In this document: positions 23,625 through 34,342 of the stretch, piece after piece
Position numbering within the stretch: the first letter of the stretch is position 1
Layout of the letters: each line of letters starts with the position of its first letter
Assembly (NCBI GenBank): GCA_951213105.1
Contig: OX578146.1
Coordinates: forward strand, 111,513,848 to 111,577,847
Direction: 5' to 3'
Source: Amaurobius ferox
Taxonomy: Eukaryota; Arthropoda; Arachnida; Araneae; Amaurobiidae
Length of the DNA stretch: 64,000 nt
The notes under the pieces: model-generated
Seen by the model: only the letters and a program-made list of their open reading frames with translations
The model's database searches: none
What the model was told of the DNA's origin: nothing
Program-made: the position numbers and the translations under genes

Positions 23625-24402
23625 TACTTTCCCTGCAATACATGGTAATGTATAGGGAAAGTATTGGAATCATGCCGAAAATCGCAACTCGAGTTTTCGA
23701 CGGATCTACACGTTTCGAGACCTCAAGAATACGAAAAAACCATTTTTAGCGTGACGTCTGTGTGTGTGTCTGTGTGTCTGTCTGTGTGTCTGTGTGTCTG
23801 TCTGTGTGTCTGTCTGTGCAGATTTTGTATCCACTCTAACTAAAAAACTAATGGACCGAATTTCACAAAATTTTGTAGGTAAGTCACTTGTAAGCGGGGC
23901 TGGTGCTGATTAGTTTTGGGTACGATTCGGAATTAAAGAACCCGCCTATTTTGTGAAATGGCCCGCAAAAGCTTGTATCCACTGTAGCTGAAAAACTAAT
24001 GGACCAAATTTCACAAAAGTAGATGAGTCACGTATAGGTCACCCTGGTGCTGATTAGATTTTGGTACGATTCAGAAAAAAATTATCTGCCTTTTTTTGCA
24101 AAATGGCCCGCAAAAATTGAGAAAATCTAAAATAAAAAACTGGGTATACTCAAATATATCCATTAAATGCTGATTTAATACGTAATTTTTAACGATGAAA
24201 AGAATAAGACCAACCCCATCACACTAGGACTAGCCGTTCTCGAGATATTTTAGTTTTTCGTACTTTCCCTACGCCACCTTTGAAGATAAGCCCGCTTATC
24301 GAATGAGAACGAAAGTTGAATTAAAAGTGAAATAAATTTAGTTAAAATAAAGAGAACGTTAATATAAGTCTGCAGGGAAAGTCATGTGCTGCCCACATCA
24401 GA
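23625..24402 (+). mobile_element. Family B hairpin-ended repeat, copy B3 (two internal repeats)
   Basis: Ends as in B1 and B2, with an expanded gtctgtgt tract near 23757-23818. Internal ~150-bp units start near 23873 and 24020, the second one shortened. The right end ctgcagggaaagtcatgtgc, cccacatcaga and T-run is the cleanest of the three. Confidence 0.87.
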
Positions 24403-24689
24403 TTTTTTTAAATTATTTTAGGTTCTCGTGTTTATTTTTATCGTGAGATGGATCTTGAAAAATCCGCTATTCTTTGAAAAAATAATGATTGACGTGATAA
24501 TCCGATTTGTGTAAATATGGTGCAGTGGTTTAGTATAGAATGGTATAATTATTTCTTGATTTTATTCTGTATGCTGCTAAAGCATTTTTCTTTATTTTGA
24601 ATTTTAATTATTTTATTCAGAAAGGACCTTTCATCATGTTTATCACAACAATATTGGATCGCAATTTTTGGTTTATTTACGAGGATACG

Positions 24690-24769
24690 CGTTTTTACAT
24701 AAGTGGCCCGCGAATCTCTAACTGACTTAAATTTGGTCCATGGTTCTAAAATGGTTGAACACCATTGAT
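24690..24769. mobile_element. Possible hAT element terminus
   Basis: Read from right to left, the reverse complement starts caatggtgttcaacca, continues ttttagaaccatggacc and, ~20 nt on, cgcgggcc. This resembles terminal inverted repeats of some hAT elements (ggtgttcaacc...gaccncggacc, from memory). No partner end was found in the window, so this is an isolated end at best. Confidence 0.3.
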
Positions 24770-26647
24770 ATAAACAATTTCAGTCCAAACTTTGCTGATC
24801 TCTCCGCGGATCAGACAAGACTTTTGCCTCACTCCGGAACGGAATTTTTTCTGGAATAATAGTATTTCTCGTAACATTTGACACGTTTCTAACAAGGCAT
24901 GTAACAAAACACGGCAATAAAGGAAAAGACAATCCATCCAATTTATCTAGAATAATTTCTGATGATCTCTATTGTTTAATAAGTCAAAATGTTTGTTCAT
25001 TATTGAGGAAATGTGAATGGCTGAGGATTTTAGTTTATCTGCAGATTCAATACCGGTGAGAACAACTGAGTATAGTACAAAAATATGTGCCCAGGACAAA
25101 TGGCAAGTCAGTACAGAGATTTTTAATTGTAATATTGGCTTTTGAAAGTGTAGAGGTCAATCGTAGGATCATGCTGTCAATATGTTAGGCCGTTATCAAG
25201 TAGTACAGAAAAAAGTTTTAAAAGTGAATATATGCAATATTTATACCATGTGCTGCTTACTCTCTAAATCTGGTAAGTATTAGTGATTTTGATAGAAAAG
25301 TTATTTTTGTTTTCAACTTTTCATCCGTTCTACTATGTACACATACTATCTACATACACATATTCGTGGGCAATACTTTAAATTTTACTCTTGGGATACG
25401 ATCATATTTTAAAAACCTTAACTGATACTCGCTGGGAAGCTCACGAAAACGCAAGTGAGAGAGTTTCAAAAGGATATTTAATGCGTTATGAACAATAACT
25501 AATGATAAGACACAGAAAGTTTAAACAATTTAAAAACCCGAAATCATTACAGACAAAGCACAGGAACAGGATTCTTTTCTCATGTTGACAATATGGAATG
25601 AAATTTTTCAGCCGTTTGCATAGCACACATTTCATTGAGAAAAACTAGATTTTAAAACGTGATCGGATCAATCCCTAGCATACCATTTGATCATTTTAAC
25701 AAATAATTTTAAAACATTTGAAAGCTTGTCGAAAGATATGCTGCACGAGGTTGCTTGTAACGAAAACCAGTACCACACAATAAATTAAAATATATAGCCT
25801 GTGTGAAAACAAGCAATTTCATTACTATTTTCGCTGTGCAAAGTACTTTATCGCTCGCAAAAATATTTCTTATCGCATGCATTTTTTATCTAAAAGCTCA
25901 TGTAAAGCAATTATTAAATGTCGTTGTCATTCAGGAGATAAATGCCGTAAAAATTAGAAAAAATATCAATGTCTGGATTTAAAAAATAAATATACCATGC
26001 ACAATGACAAAGAAACATTGATTATGCAATAGAATTTTAAAATTTTGTCTTTATTTTAGAAGATATATATGACCTATAACATCTTATTATTTTCTTTCGG
26101 GAAGAAGGTACTGACTATCGTGACACTCGCTTTCGCCTTACACAAACAAGAACCCCATAGCTGTCTGTATGATTTTGGAAATATAAGGCCAAACACATTT
26201 TGGCATCCTCTTTAAAGATTTTATTATACGGCGTACCGGAATTCAGTTATGAATTAAATGTAATTTTAAAATACAGTTCTTGGGTCCGCTGCATAGAAGC
26301 ATTTTGATAAAGATATCTAAGCTCCAGGCATTGCCAAGATCTTTGAAAGGGGACATTCTTAGATCAAATGGGAAAGTTTGTTTGCTAATATGGACCTTAT
26401 GGAGAACGAATTACATTTTTATCCAATGTAGTAATGATCAGCTCAACTGATTAGTGGCACCAAAATTTGTCTGTTCTTAGGGCCTTGAAGAGTTTTAATT
26501 CCAACCTTGCTATAAATAATGTAATTAGCTTAATAATTGCATATAAAATAGTTATTTCCGTAACTTTTAACACATGCTTACACTTTTTGTAACGTTTCTC
26601 TCTATGGTAGAGTGATTTCCTACCATGTGAACTGAATCTTAAAACTC
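24770..26647. other. No gene identified
   Basis: Nearly 1.9 kb without a convincing frame, repeat copy or RNA gene. Short frames such as 24746-24937 on the minus strand show no motif. Confidence 0.45.
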
Positions 26648-27672
26648 CAGCACGGATTTGTACAAAAATTCCTTGAGTTAAAGGTACAACTTGAAAGTCA
26701 GTATAAACCAGAACAAATAATCATGTGTTATAACCCAATTGTTAATAGGGCTTTTTTAATGTGTACTGAACTTACTCAGGCAGTTCTTAAAACTACCATA
26801 AATGATATAGTTTTGAGATCTCTAGCTTATGGCGCTATTAATACTTTTTATCCAGAAAATCAATGGCTCCCAGTTTATATCGATGGCTCTCGTATGAATG
26901 ACTGAATAAATTAGAAGCAGGTGCTTACTGTGGTTTCTTTGCCCATTATGGACAAGTGTAGAAAAACAGAACTGCTTTTGATGGTGCGATTGGGGCCATA
27001 CATAAAGTCCTCTCCCAGTACATAAAGCCCTCACCTAGATCATTCTTCTAGAGTAGTCATCCTTTTAGACTCAAGAGATGCCTTGCAGGCAATTAATTCT
27101 ACAGAAACACCTTGCCACTGAGAAATACTATTCCCTCCTAAGTATTTTGTCTGGTCACAATAAAGTGATTTGTTTGTAGTGGCCCACTGTGATATTGAGG
27201 GTAATGAAGTCGCTGATATGTTGGCCGAAAGAGAGTCCGCGATTTTTCAAACGTCAAATGCTGAGATTCCCTATCATACTATCAAAAAAATAATTAAAAC
27301 TACTTAAAAAAATAACATGGAAAATGAACTCCCAGAAAACTTGCTGGAACAATATTTCAGACCTTCCTGAATGGCCAAGGAAGAAAGACGTAGCAGAATT
27401 ACGCCATGATTGCTTTGCTAACAATCTGAATGGTATCAAATTCTTAACGATTTTTGTTGTACGATCTGCAACCTTCGAGAGGTTATGGATAGGACTCGGC
27501 TGCACCACTGCCCTGCTCTCTCCCCTGCAGGAATGTGGGAGCTGTACTGGGAAACGAGTGTCCACAGACTTTCTCTAGTTGCTTTTTGTTATTTTTACTT
27601 CTTTTGTTCTAATTCTCGATTATCGTTTGGCACCAGTTTTGCTTGTTCTGTACTCTCTATTGAAAAATAAAG
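26648..27672 (+). pseudogene. LINE ORF2 3' end (RNase H and C-terminal tail), degenerate
   Basis: Remnant of a non-LTR retrotransposon polyprotein, Jockey/I-like with an RNase H domain. From 26648 the frame reads through a linker (HGFVQKFLELKV) into the RNase H strand WLPVYIDGS (first catalytic Asp present). After a stop and frameshift near 26903 it continues EAGAYCGFF and TAFDGAIGAI, where the second catalytic Glu of the usual FDGE is Ala. It then gives VILLDSRDAL (third Asp) and IEGNEVADMLAE (fourth Asp). Next come SDLPEWPRKKDVAEL and, in another frame, CTICNLREVMDRTRLHHCP, the usual Cys/His tail. AATAAA lies at 27666-27671. At least three frame changes and several stops make it non-functional. 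The upstream reverse transcriptase is absent, as in a 5'-truncated insertion. Confidence 0.85.
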
Positions 27673-28794
27673 ATTTAACAATATACTTATCTTTTTATAA
27701 CGTTTTTTAAATTTTCGAAAATAACTCTCCGAAGATTCTCCTGGTCAAGAAAAACTTGAGCAACATATAAAAGCACAAATAATACAATAATGCAGCATGC
27801 AGCTGTTTCGAGGATACTCTGGATCCCCTTCGTCAGTGCAAGAAAACCAACAAATCCGAAGTGCAAAACAGAAATGGGCGAGTTTTAACCCATTCCTCTT
27901 TTGACCCATTCCTCCTTTCATACGACATAACCCAAAGTTTTAGACTTTACGAGTAACTGCAAAGTTAACGACCAAACGTTTAATACAAAACTCTTCTAGA
28001 TTCTAAAATGTTATTCAAGGATGACATCTTTTATTCCAATACTCAACAACGCATCCTTTTATTTCTCAATCCACATTCTTGTGTTATTGATTGGATCATT
28101 TTGAAACAATGTAACTGTTAAGTGTTAACGTCAGGGCGTTTCAGAACAAATAAATTAACACGAGATTATGTGTCAATAATTTAATTATGGAACGAATTTG
28201 ATAATATTTTTCTTTTCATACATTTAACGTTTCCTGAAATAATGCTATGCTAAAAGTTAATATAGGACATAATATTCCATAAATAAATTATAAAAATGTG
28301 TACAACAGTTGAAACAAGATTTAACGTTAATAATATGATATGTCCTACTCGATATTGGGGAAACACAATAATATAAAATATCGCATAAAAAGTGTAGGTC
28401 TCCATGCGACTTTCTCATACATTTATATTTTAAATTGAATAGGTTTACTTCTATAGTAATCATCATAAAAATTTAAAAAAATGTTTTTCAATTAGCGTTA
28501 CTGTTTAAGTTATTCTCAAATTAAATTTTTGTGAAATCTCTTAATACTTATTTAAGTTGGCAACTGGACTATCACGCCTACGAATTTTAATCTTTTGGTT
28601 GATCTGTGATATGTTATTTTAGTGCATCAATGGCGCTTCTTAAGCATTTTTTTAATATTTCTTAAATATTCATTTTCTCAAATTGGCAACAAATTAATAA
28701 CGCCCATGAATTGGATGCGTTTCTCAGATTTGTGGCAATACAAACTATTTTAATAACATTTTCATATATATAACGTCAATCAAATTATTATTTT
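27673..28794. other. No gene identified
   Basis: AT-rich; no repeat copy recognised and no motif in the 69-codon minus frame at 28257-28466. Confidence 0.4.
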
Positions 28795-28880
28795 CTTGCA
28801 TTGCCATTGTTCTGGGAATTATAGTGTTTTGCAATGTTAACATGCCATTGTTCTGGGAATTATAGTGTTTTGCAATAGAA
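28795..28880. repeat. 44-bp direct duplication
   Basis: tgccattgttctgggaatta with its continuation tagtgttttgcaat occurs twice, starting near 28801 and 28845, essentially identical. The duplication looks recent. Confidence 0.85.
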
Positions 28881-28954
28881 ATAATGCAATGAAAATCTGC
28901 TCCAATTCAATTGGCTTATTTTTGAAATCGAATGAAATAAACATACACAATTTC

Positions 28955-29495
28955 ATTCGTATTCCTTAATTCTTTCGAGAGATATGGTGCTCTATTTGTG
29001 AAAAATGTTTTCAAAATATTTGGAAAATGTCTCGTGTTAGCTTTTAAACAATTTCATTTCAATTTATTTCTGTTAAAAATCACTTATAAAACATTCACCC
29101 ATTATATATTAGTGAACCTACTAATTTATTTATTTTTATAATTGTTTCCATTTTATATCAGAAGAGAGGAAGAACAGTGGTGGCTGCCGTTCTATAAATG
29201 ATGTCATTAAATTTTAAAAACAAAATTCAATTTGTATCCCTTGATTCTTTCGAGAGATTTAGTGTTCCATTTAGGAAAAATGTTTTCCAAATATTTGGAA
29301 GATGTCTCTTCTTAGCATTTAAACAATTTTATTTCAATTTATTTCTGTTAAAAATCACTTACAAAGCATTCACCCATTATATATTAGTGAACCTACTAAT
29401 TTATTTATTTTTATAATTTTTTCCATTTTATAACAGAAAAGAGAAAGGACAGTGATGGCTGCCGTTCTATAAATGATGTCATTAAATTTTAAATA
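28955..29495. repeat. Tandem duplication, ~276-bp unit
   Basis: Two diverged copies share tcgagagatatggtgctct / tcgagagatttagtgttcc, gtgaacctactaatttattt (near 29113 and 29388) and ggctgccgttctataaatga near the ends. The 72-codon frame at 29198-29416 lies inside the second copy and is not a supported gene. Confidence 0.8.
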
Positions 29496-29599
29496 AAATA
29501 TTTCATTCAAAATAACCAATGATTTAAAATTTTTTGATAATTTCATTGTGAATGTTTAATGTTTTAAAAGGTTTTTGTAATAATGTATAACATGTTTTC

Positions 29600-29992
29600 A
29601 CTTTTCCTATAGCATATATTATATGTAAAGGAACGTTTTACAATTGGATCAAAAATCCCTCTCAGATTTCAATGAATATACAAGTTTTGAACATATCTCA
29701 ATACGAATCAACTAATTGTAGTAATGCCTGATTGTTTGTGTGTTTGCAAGTTGGTAAAAGCGGCGGATCTCAAACAAATGGAACTAATCGAAATAATTTT
29801 GGTACGATTATTTCAATCGATAAACATGAGAGAACTATAGATTTTGCATTCGTTAAATGGACCAGGGAAAGGCTCTCAATTTACCCTTTACTCCCTTTAC
29901 ATGTGCTGTGTCATAAGCACTTTCACTGCATAACATAGCACATGTAAAGGGTAAGTGGCTGTCAGAATCTAACGTTTGGAACATGATCGATC
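29600..29992 (+). repeat. D-type repeat fragments with a strong hairpin end
   Basis: At about 29610 tagcatatattatatgtaaa, then aattggatcaaaaatccctc and caagttttgaac, match the D segment of the E/D family. A second start at 29893-29951 is a hairpin with 15 perfect arm bases (ccctttacatgtgct / agcacatgtaaaggg), extending to 22 with two mismatches. Its flank reads gtaagtggctgtcagaatc, as in the outer part of such elements. This is an old relative of families A and B. Confidence 0.55.
29893..29951. repeat. Hairpin with 15-bp perfect arms
   Basis: Arms ccctttacatgtgct and agcacatgtaaaggg around a ~29-nt centre. The position is equivalent to the hairpin ends of families A and B. Confidence 0.8.
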
Positions 29993-30006
29993 TACTTACT
30001 CGTTTT

Positions 30007-30130
30007 GAACATCCTTGTATACTGTTACGACGTATCCTCCCATGGCGTGGTTGTACTCTCAGGATACAAAAGTGGGTTCGAATTTCTGTTGAACTAACGG
30101 TTTTACTTAAAAGCACCAATGAGCATAAAA
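30007..30130 (+). repeat. Fragment related to the 21913 LTR end
   Basis: ctgttacgacgtatcctccc and, further on, aggatacaaaagtgggttcg resemble tgttacaaacttatcctctg and acaagaatgagtccgcattt of the LTR at 21913. About 120 bp of diverged U5-like sequence; no other LTR parts seen. Confidence 0.45.
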
Positions 30131-30368
30131 AGGAGCAATTTGCTGTTAAAAATACTGTAGCTATCTTATTATCTAGGTCTGTTTATTTGTACAATATGAT
30201 AAAAAGATCTCGATAACCTGTAATTTTTTTTAATGTTGAAAAAGTTATTTAAACTAACATATACTTTGCGCATCCAGATGGTATTTTAGTTGACTCCACT
30301 CTGCGACAAGCGACGGCATATCAGAGAACTTGATAGATGTAGGACGAATTCAGAAAATCCAATTTTCG

Positions 30369-30903
30369 ATGTCATCAACTTCCAAAACTCTTAGAAAATT
30401 CAAAGTGCCTCTGATTAATTTTGATGCTGAAGTTTACGTGGATATGATACAATCGAAAGTTGAAACATTTACACAGCCACCTTTAACAAAATCTCTCACC
30501 GAGAAGCAGCTGAAAGGATTGATAGAAAATGTATATGAATGCACAAAGTCATCAACTTCAAAAAACTCTTAGAAAATGTAAAGTGTCTGTGATTAATTTT
30601 AATGCCGAAGATTACGTCGATACGGTACAATAGAAAGTAGAAACAGTTACACGGCACCTTTAACAAAAGCTCTTAGTAAGGAACAATCAGCTGAAAAAAA
30701 TGATAGAAAATGCAAATGAGAAAAACCAAATTTTCGCATTCCCTTGCTATCTTCAAGCGATTAAAAGATGTGTTCGACTTGTAGTAGCACAAGATGCTGC
30801 AAGTTTTTGTGGTCCAGACGCAAGAGATAGATTTATCAGATCCCGGATTTATCCTTTTCAAAGGCTGCCCAAATTTGGAAAAAAAAGTAGGCATTTTGAA
30901 TAA
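30369..30903 (+). pseudogene. Degenerate C-terminal domain of an uncharacterised arthropod repeat protein
   Basis: The first frame gives RKFKVPLINFDAEVYVDMIQ and TQPPLTKSL. After a ~200-bp duplication of the same segment, with stops, a second frame (30700-30903) gives FAFPCYLQAIKRCVRLV, FCGPDARDRFIRSRI and LPKFGKKSRHFE. I recall an F-PCH-QAVER-VKLV ... CG-ARDGFIR-R ... MP-FESK pattern at the C terminus of many uncharacterised, multi-copy arthropod proteins. I do not know a family name or function. The internal duplication, an in-frame stop after SSTSKNS and frame changes mark it as a pseudogene. Its multi-copy nature suggests a mobile-element origin, but that is inference. Confidence 0.5.
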
Positions 30904-31259
30904 TTTTAGTATATGCTATTTTTAATATATACGTACTTTCATTTTATGTATATCAATATCATTTTAGTTCGTGTTTATGAAAATTATCGCTGAATAGTAA
31001 CATTTAAAAAATTGTATTTTGGAAGGTTTTTGTAATATCTAAAGACGTTGCGACAGCTAAAAATATTGTGCTATCGAACAAAATTTTCTCAGGGTGAATA
31101 AACACTAATATAAATCACATTTCAGTGTTACTATATTTTTATCTATTAAAGTTTCCGTGAAAATCTACTAAAAATCTACTAAACCCTGTATATAAAATTT
31201 GAAAATCTATCAAAACATCTACAAATACTTTTAAACTTTATGTATATGGAAGAATTTGT

Positions 31260-32241
31260 TCTGACGGAACGCAGAAACCTTTGGAGAAAACAGTTGATAT
31301 TTTAAACATTTTTTCCTCAAAAAAAAAAAAAACATGTGAATTTACATCGCGATAAATAAATAGTCAAATGACCTTAGTGAAGTCTTTTGATCAAAACGAT
31401 CCACCAGTTTTTTCTTCACAGAAGAAGGGAATAATCATCGGAAATTATCTTGTAGAGGTTGATCGCACTGTATTACGTAAAAACTCGTTCTACACAAACA
31501 AAGAAGAGAAGATGATTCTCCAATTTTACAAAGTGAGAGCTTGAAAAAATTCTGCCTGCAAAAGATTCCTTTCTAGTAGCTATGTGGAAATGGCAAGGTA
31601 TGCAAGGTTTTAGAGTCCGCGAAATAGAGAAAAATAAGTCTCTGAATTATCAAAAAGGTTTCATCTTAATAAGTGAGAAAAATTCACACATTCAGGGAAT
31701 TCTCAAAATTACTGGATCAATACATATATCCAGATTCAATTCCCATAAAGCTTTTTAAAGTTCTTTCCATTTCTATAATTTTTCTGAGAATAATTTTTTT
31801 CTAAAATGGAATTTTTTCCCTAAAAGGGTTGTTTCATTTTGACGAACTTCATGAAGCATTAAGATAATGATTACTTAATAATATATTTGAATTGGAGAAC
31901 TTCACGAAGGATATTGGGAAGTAAAAGAGGTCTTAAATATTATGACTTCAGAAAAGACAACAAAGACATTTATTCCCTATGGCAAATGTCACAAGATTTT
32001 TAGCTAAAAGAAGCATTTAAAAAGCTTTCTTATAGATATTTCAATCTGCTGCTTCAATTCCAACTTTAAATGCTTCAGAGTGTGTATTTTCACTCTGCAA
32101 TACTACCTGGAACGACAATGGAAATAAATTACTAATAGAGAATGTAAAGCCAGAGAACTACAAATTAAGGTAAATTATCCATTAACGTGTGAAGAATTTT
32201 ATCCATGTGCACTGACAAATGTGCAAATTTGCAAAAATTAG
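31260..32241 (+). pseudogene. hAT-type transposase remnant
   Basis: The best-preserved part is the C-terminal dimerisation region at about 32050-32241. In one frame it reads QSAASIPTLNASECVFSLCN, then TTWNDNGNKLLIENVKPEN, and after a stop PLTCEEFYPCALTNVQICKN. The S-P/T-S-x-E-x-V-F-S pattern followed by W-D-x-x-N-x-L is typical of hAT transposases. Upstream, YYDFRKDNKDIYSLWQMSQ (about 31937-31990) and EAFKKLSYRYFN fit the segment just before that domain. Further upstream (about 31365-31545) an unassigned frame of ~60 codons may be the N-terminal part. Several stops and frame changes make the gene dead. No terminal inverted repeats were found. Confidence 0.6.
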
Positions 32242-33389
32242 AAATTATAGGGTTAAAAACATTTCACATATTTAACGCTACCAATCTAGTTTTTGACAAA
32301 TGATTATTTTTTTTCTGTCTTGTTTGAATTGCTTGATTTTGAACTGCATAAATATTTATTTACCTGTCACTGTGTTTTTAATTTTTTAAACTCTCAACCT
32401 GCCGATTAATTTCCATTCAGAAACGTTTAGTTGGCATTATAAAATGATAAAGTGCCCGGATGTTTTAAAGTTGATGTCCCTTGTGTTTTAGATGTAAATA
32501 ATATAATTTAAGATAGGTTGCATAACACACTAAGAAATTTTATGTGCAGATATACGTTGTAAAAGTATAATGTGGATAGCATATGACATTCCCTTCAAAG
32601 TAAAATTTCTGTTTTATCGATCTATTTCGTAATATATTCATTTAATATATTCATTCGCACCAAATGACACATAAAATGCATATATATTTAAAATTATAAT
32701 CGATTTGCTATTTTAACAGATTTTCTTCATCGTTTAGTGATGTATTGCACTTATAAAATTTGCGAACTCGTTAAAATGCTAATACTGAAATATCTCGAAA
32801 GCGGTTTATTCGAGAGTAATAGAATTAATTTTATTCATTCCATTATTGAAAATTGCATATAAAACAAGCATTTAAGTAATGTATTTAAGTATAATTAGTC
32901 TAATATTTCAGATTTTGCAGATTTTTGCGATCTAAAAATCTATTCTATTGCGAAAATCTATTCTATTTTTCTAAATGGTACCGAATTCTACACAGCACCG
33001 TAGCAACGCAGGAGTGAATTAAATACGAAATTTCATGTAAATAATAATAGTATATCACTTACATTGCAAAATCGGACACACATACACACAAATATTACCT
33101 ACATACACACAGAGACTATGATAAAAATAGCAAATCCGTGTTTTAAAACATCCAAGATGTGTAAATCGGCCGAAAACTCAAATTCCAATTTACGATCCCA
33201 TTCCAACGCTTTCCCTATATCATTTCAGATATTTTTAAGGAACTCCGAGATTTATTCAGACAACTCTTATTATTAATATGTCTTCATAAAAAGTTTTCGT
33301 GATAAGAGAAACTTTTATGACCCAATGTTTTGCGTTCCTAAAATGTAATTATTTGCACTCAATCTCGAATTACTCTATTTTTTCTAGAG
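32242..33389. other. No gene identified
   Basis: AT-rich. At 32770-32950 there are phrases found in family B (tatctcgaaagcggtt, cattgaaaattgcatataaa), possibly an old interior fragment. A 70-codon frame at 33064 has no motif. Confidence 0.4.
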
Positions 33390-33690
33390 ACGCTATTATG
33401 ACAGCGGTTACATTGTTTATGAACGAGCCATTATGTGATAAAAGAATGCTGACTTTTCCATCGTCTGCGCTTTAAAAAATGAAATGAAGTGAAGTGGCGT
33501 ACTGGAGGAAAATAATTCGCTCTGTAATAAATTCTATGGAACTTTATAATTTTCTGTGAAAGGAGCTGTTTAAATGTGAGGAAATATTTTATCTATTGTT
33601 AGTTTTTATATATTGCCGTATAGTTTTAGAAGTTTGTATTATGTCGTATGAAACTTCAAACATAAATTTCGTAGTTAAAGTCATGTTTTC
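33390..33690 (+). repeat. Family E dispersed repeat, copy 4
   Basis: Carries gagacgctattatgacagcg, ttacattgtttatgaacga, catcgtctgcgctttaaaaa, tgaagtgaagtggcgtactg and attatgtcgtatgaaacttc, matching the other E copies well. Confidence 0.65.
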
Positions 33691-34342
33691 TAAATATTAA
33701 AAGAAGTTATTTTACAAGAATACTGGGCTAAGTTTGGAAGTTTCAAAGTATTGTGAAATATTGTAGATTTTTTAAAGTATATTACAAATAAATATTATAA
33801 ATGAATGAGAGTTATTAGTTTTTTAAATTAAGAAAGGTCGTTACACGAAAATTTTAAATGTAACAGCAAAAAATTGATTTTATTTCTTCATAATTTCAAT
33901 TCCACATATTCGTAAAGAAACACATCCCGAAATTCTAGATTTCTATCTGGAACCAAATTGCTCTTTGGAAGTGATTTTATAAAGAATTATTTCATAATTT
34001 GCTTAATAAAATGAAAATGTTATTTACCTTTTTTTCTCAGAATACAAATTTCGCATTTATTATTTTATTGTAACTGTTAAAGCATTTTTCAGTTTACAAT
34101 AATCATATATATTTTGGTATATTTATAATGTTTAGAATATGCACTACAAAAGTTAGCAAGGGTTTTTAAAAATTGTAACATTATAATTTTGAAAAATATT
34201 AATATATCTGAAAAATACATATTTTTCAACAAAATTTTTATATGATAAACACAAATTTATTGTAAGTTTCTTGGAGAACAATATTAAAAATAGGAATTCA
34301 TACTTCAAAATTTCACAAATTTAGAAAATATTTATGCCTTTT
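33691..34342. other. No gene identified
   Basis: Very AT-rich sequence without repeats shared elsewhere in the window. Confidence 0.4.
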
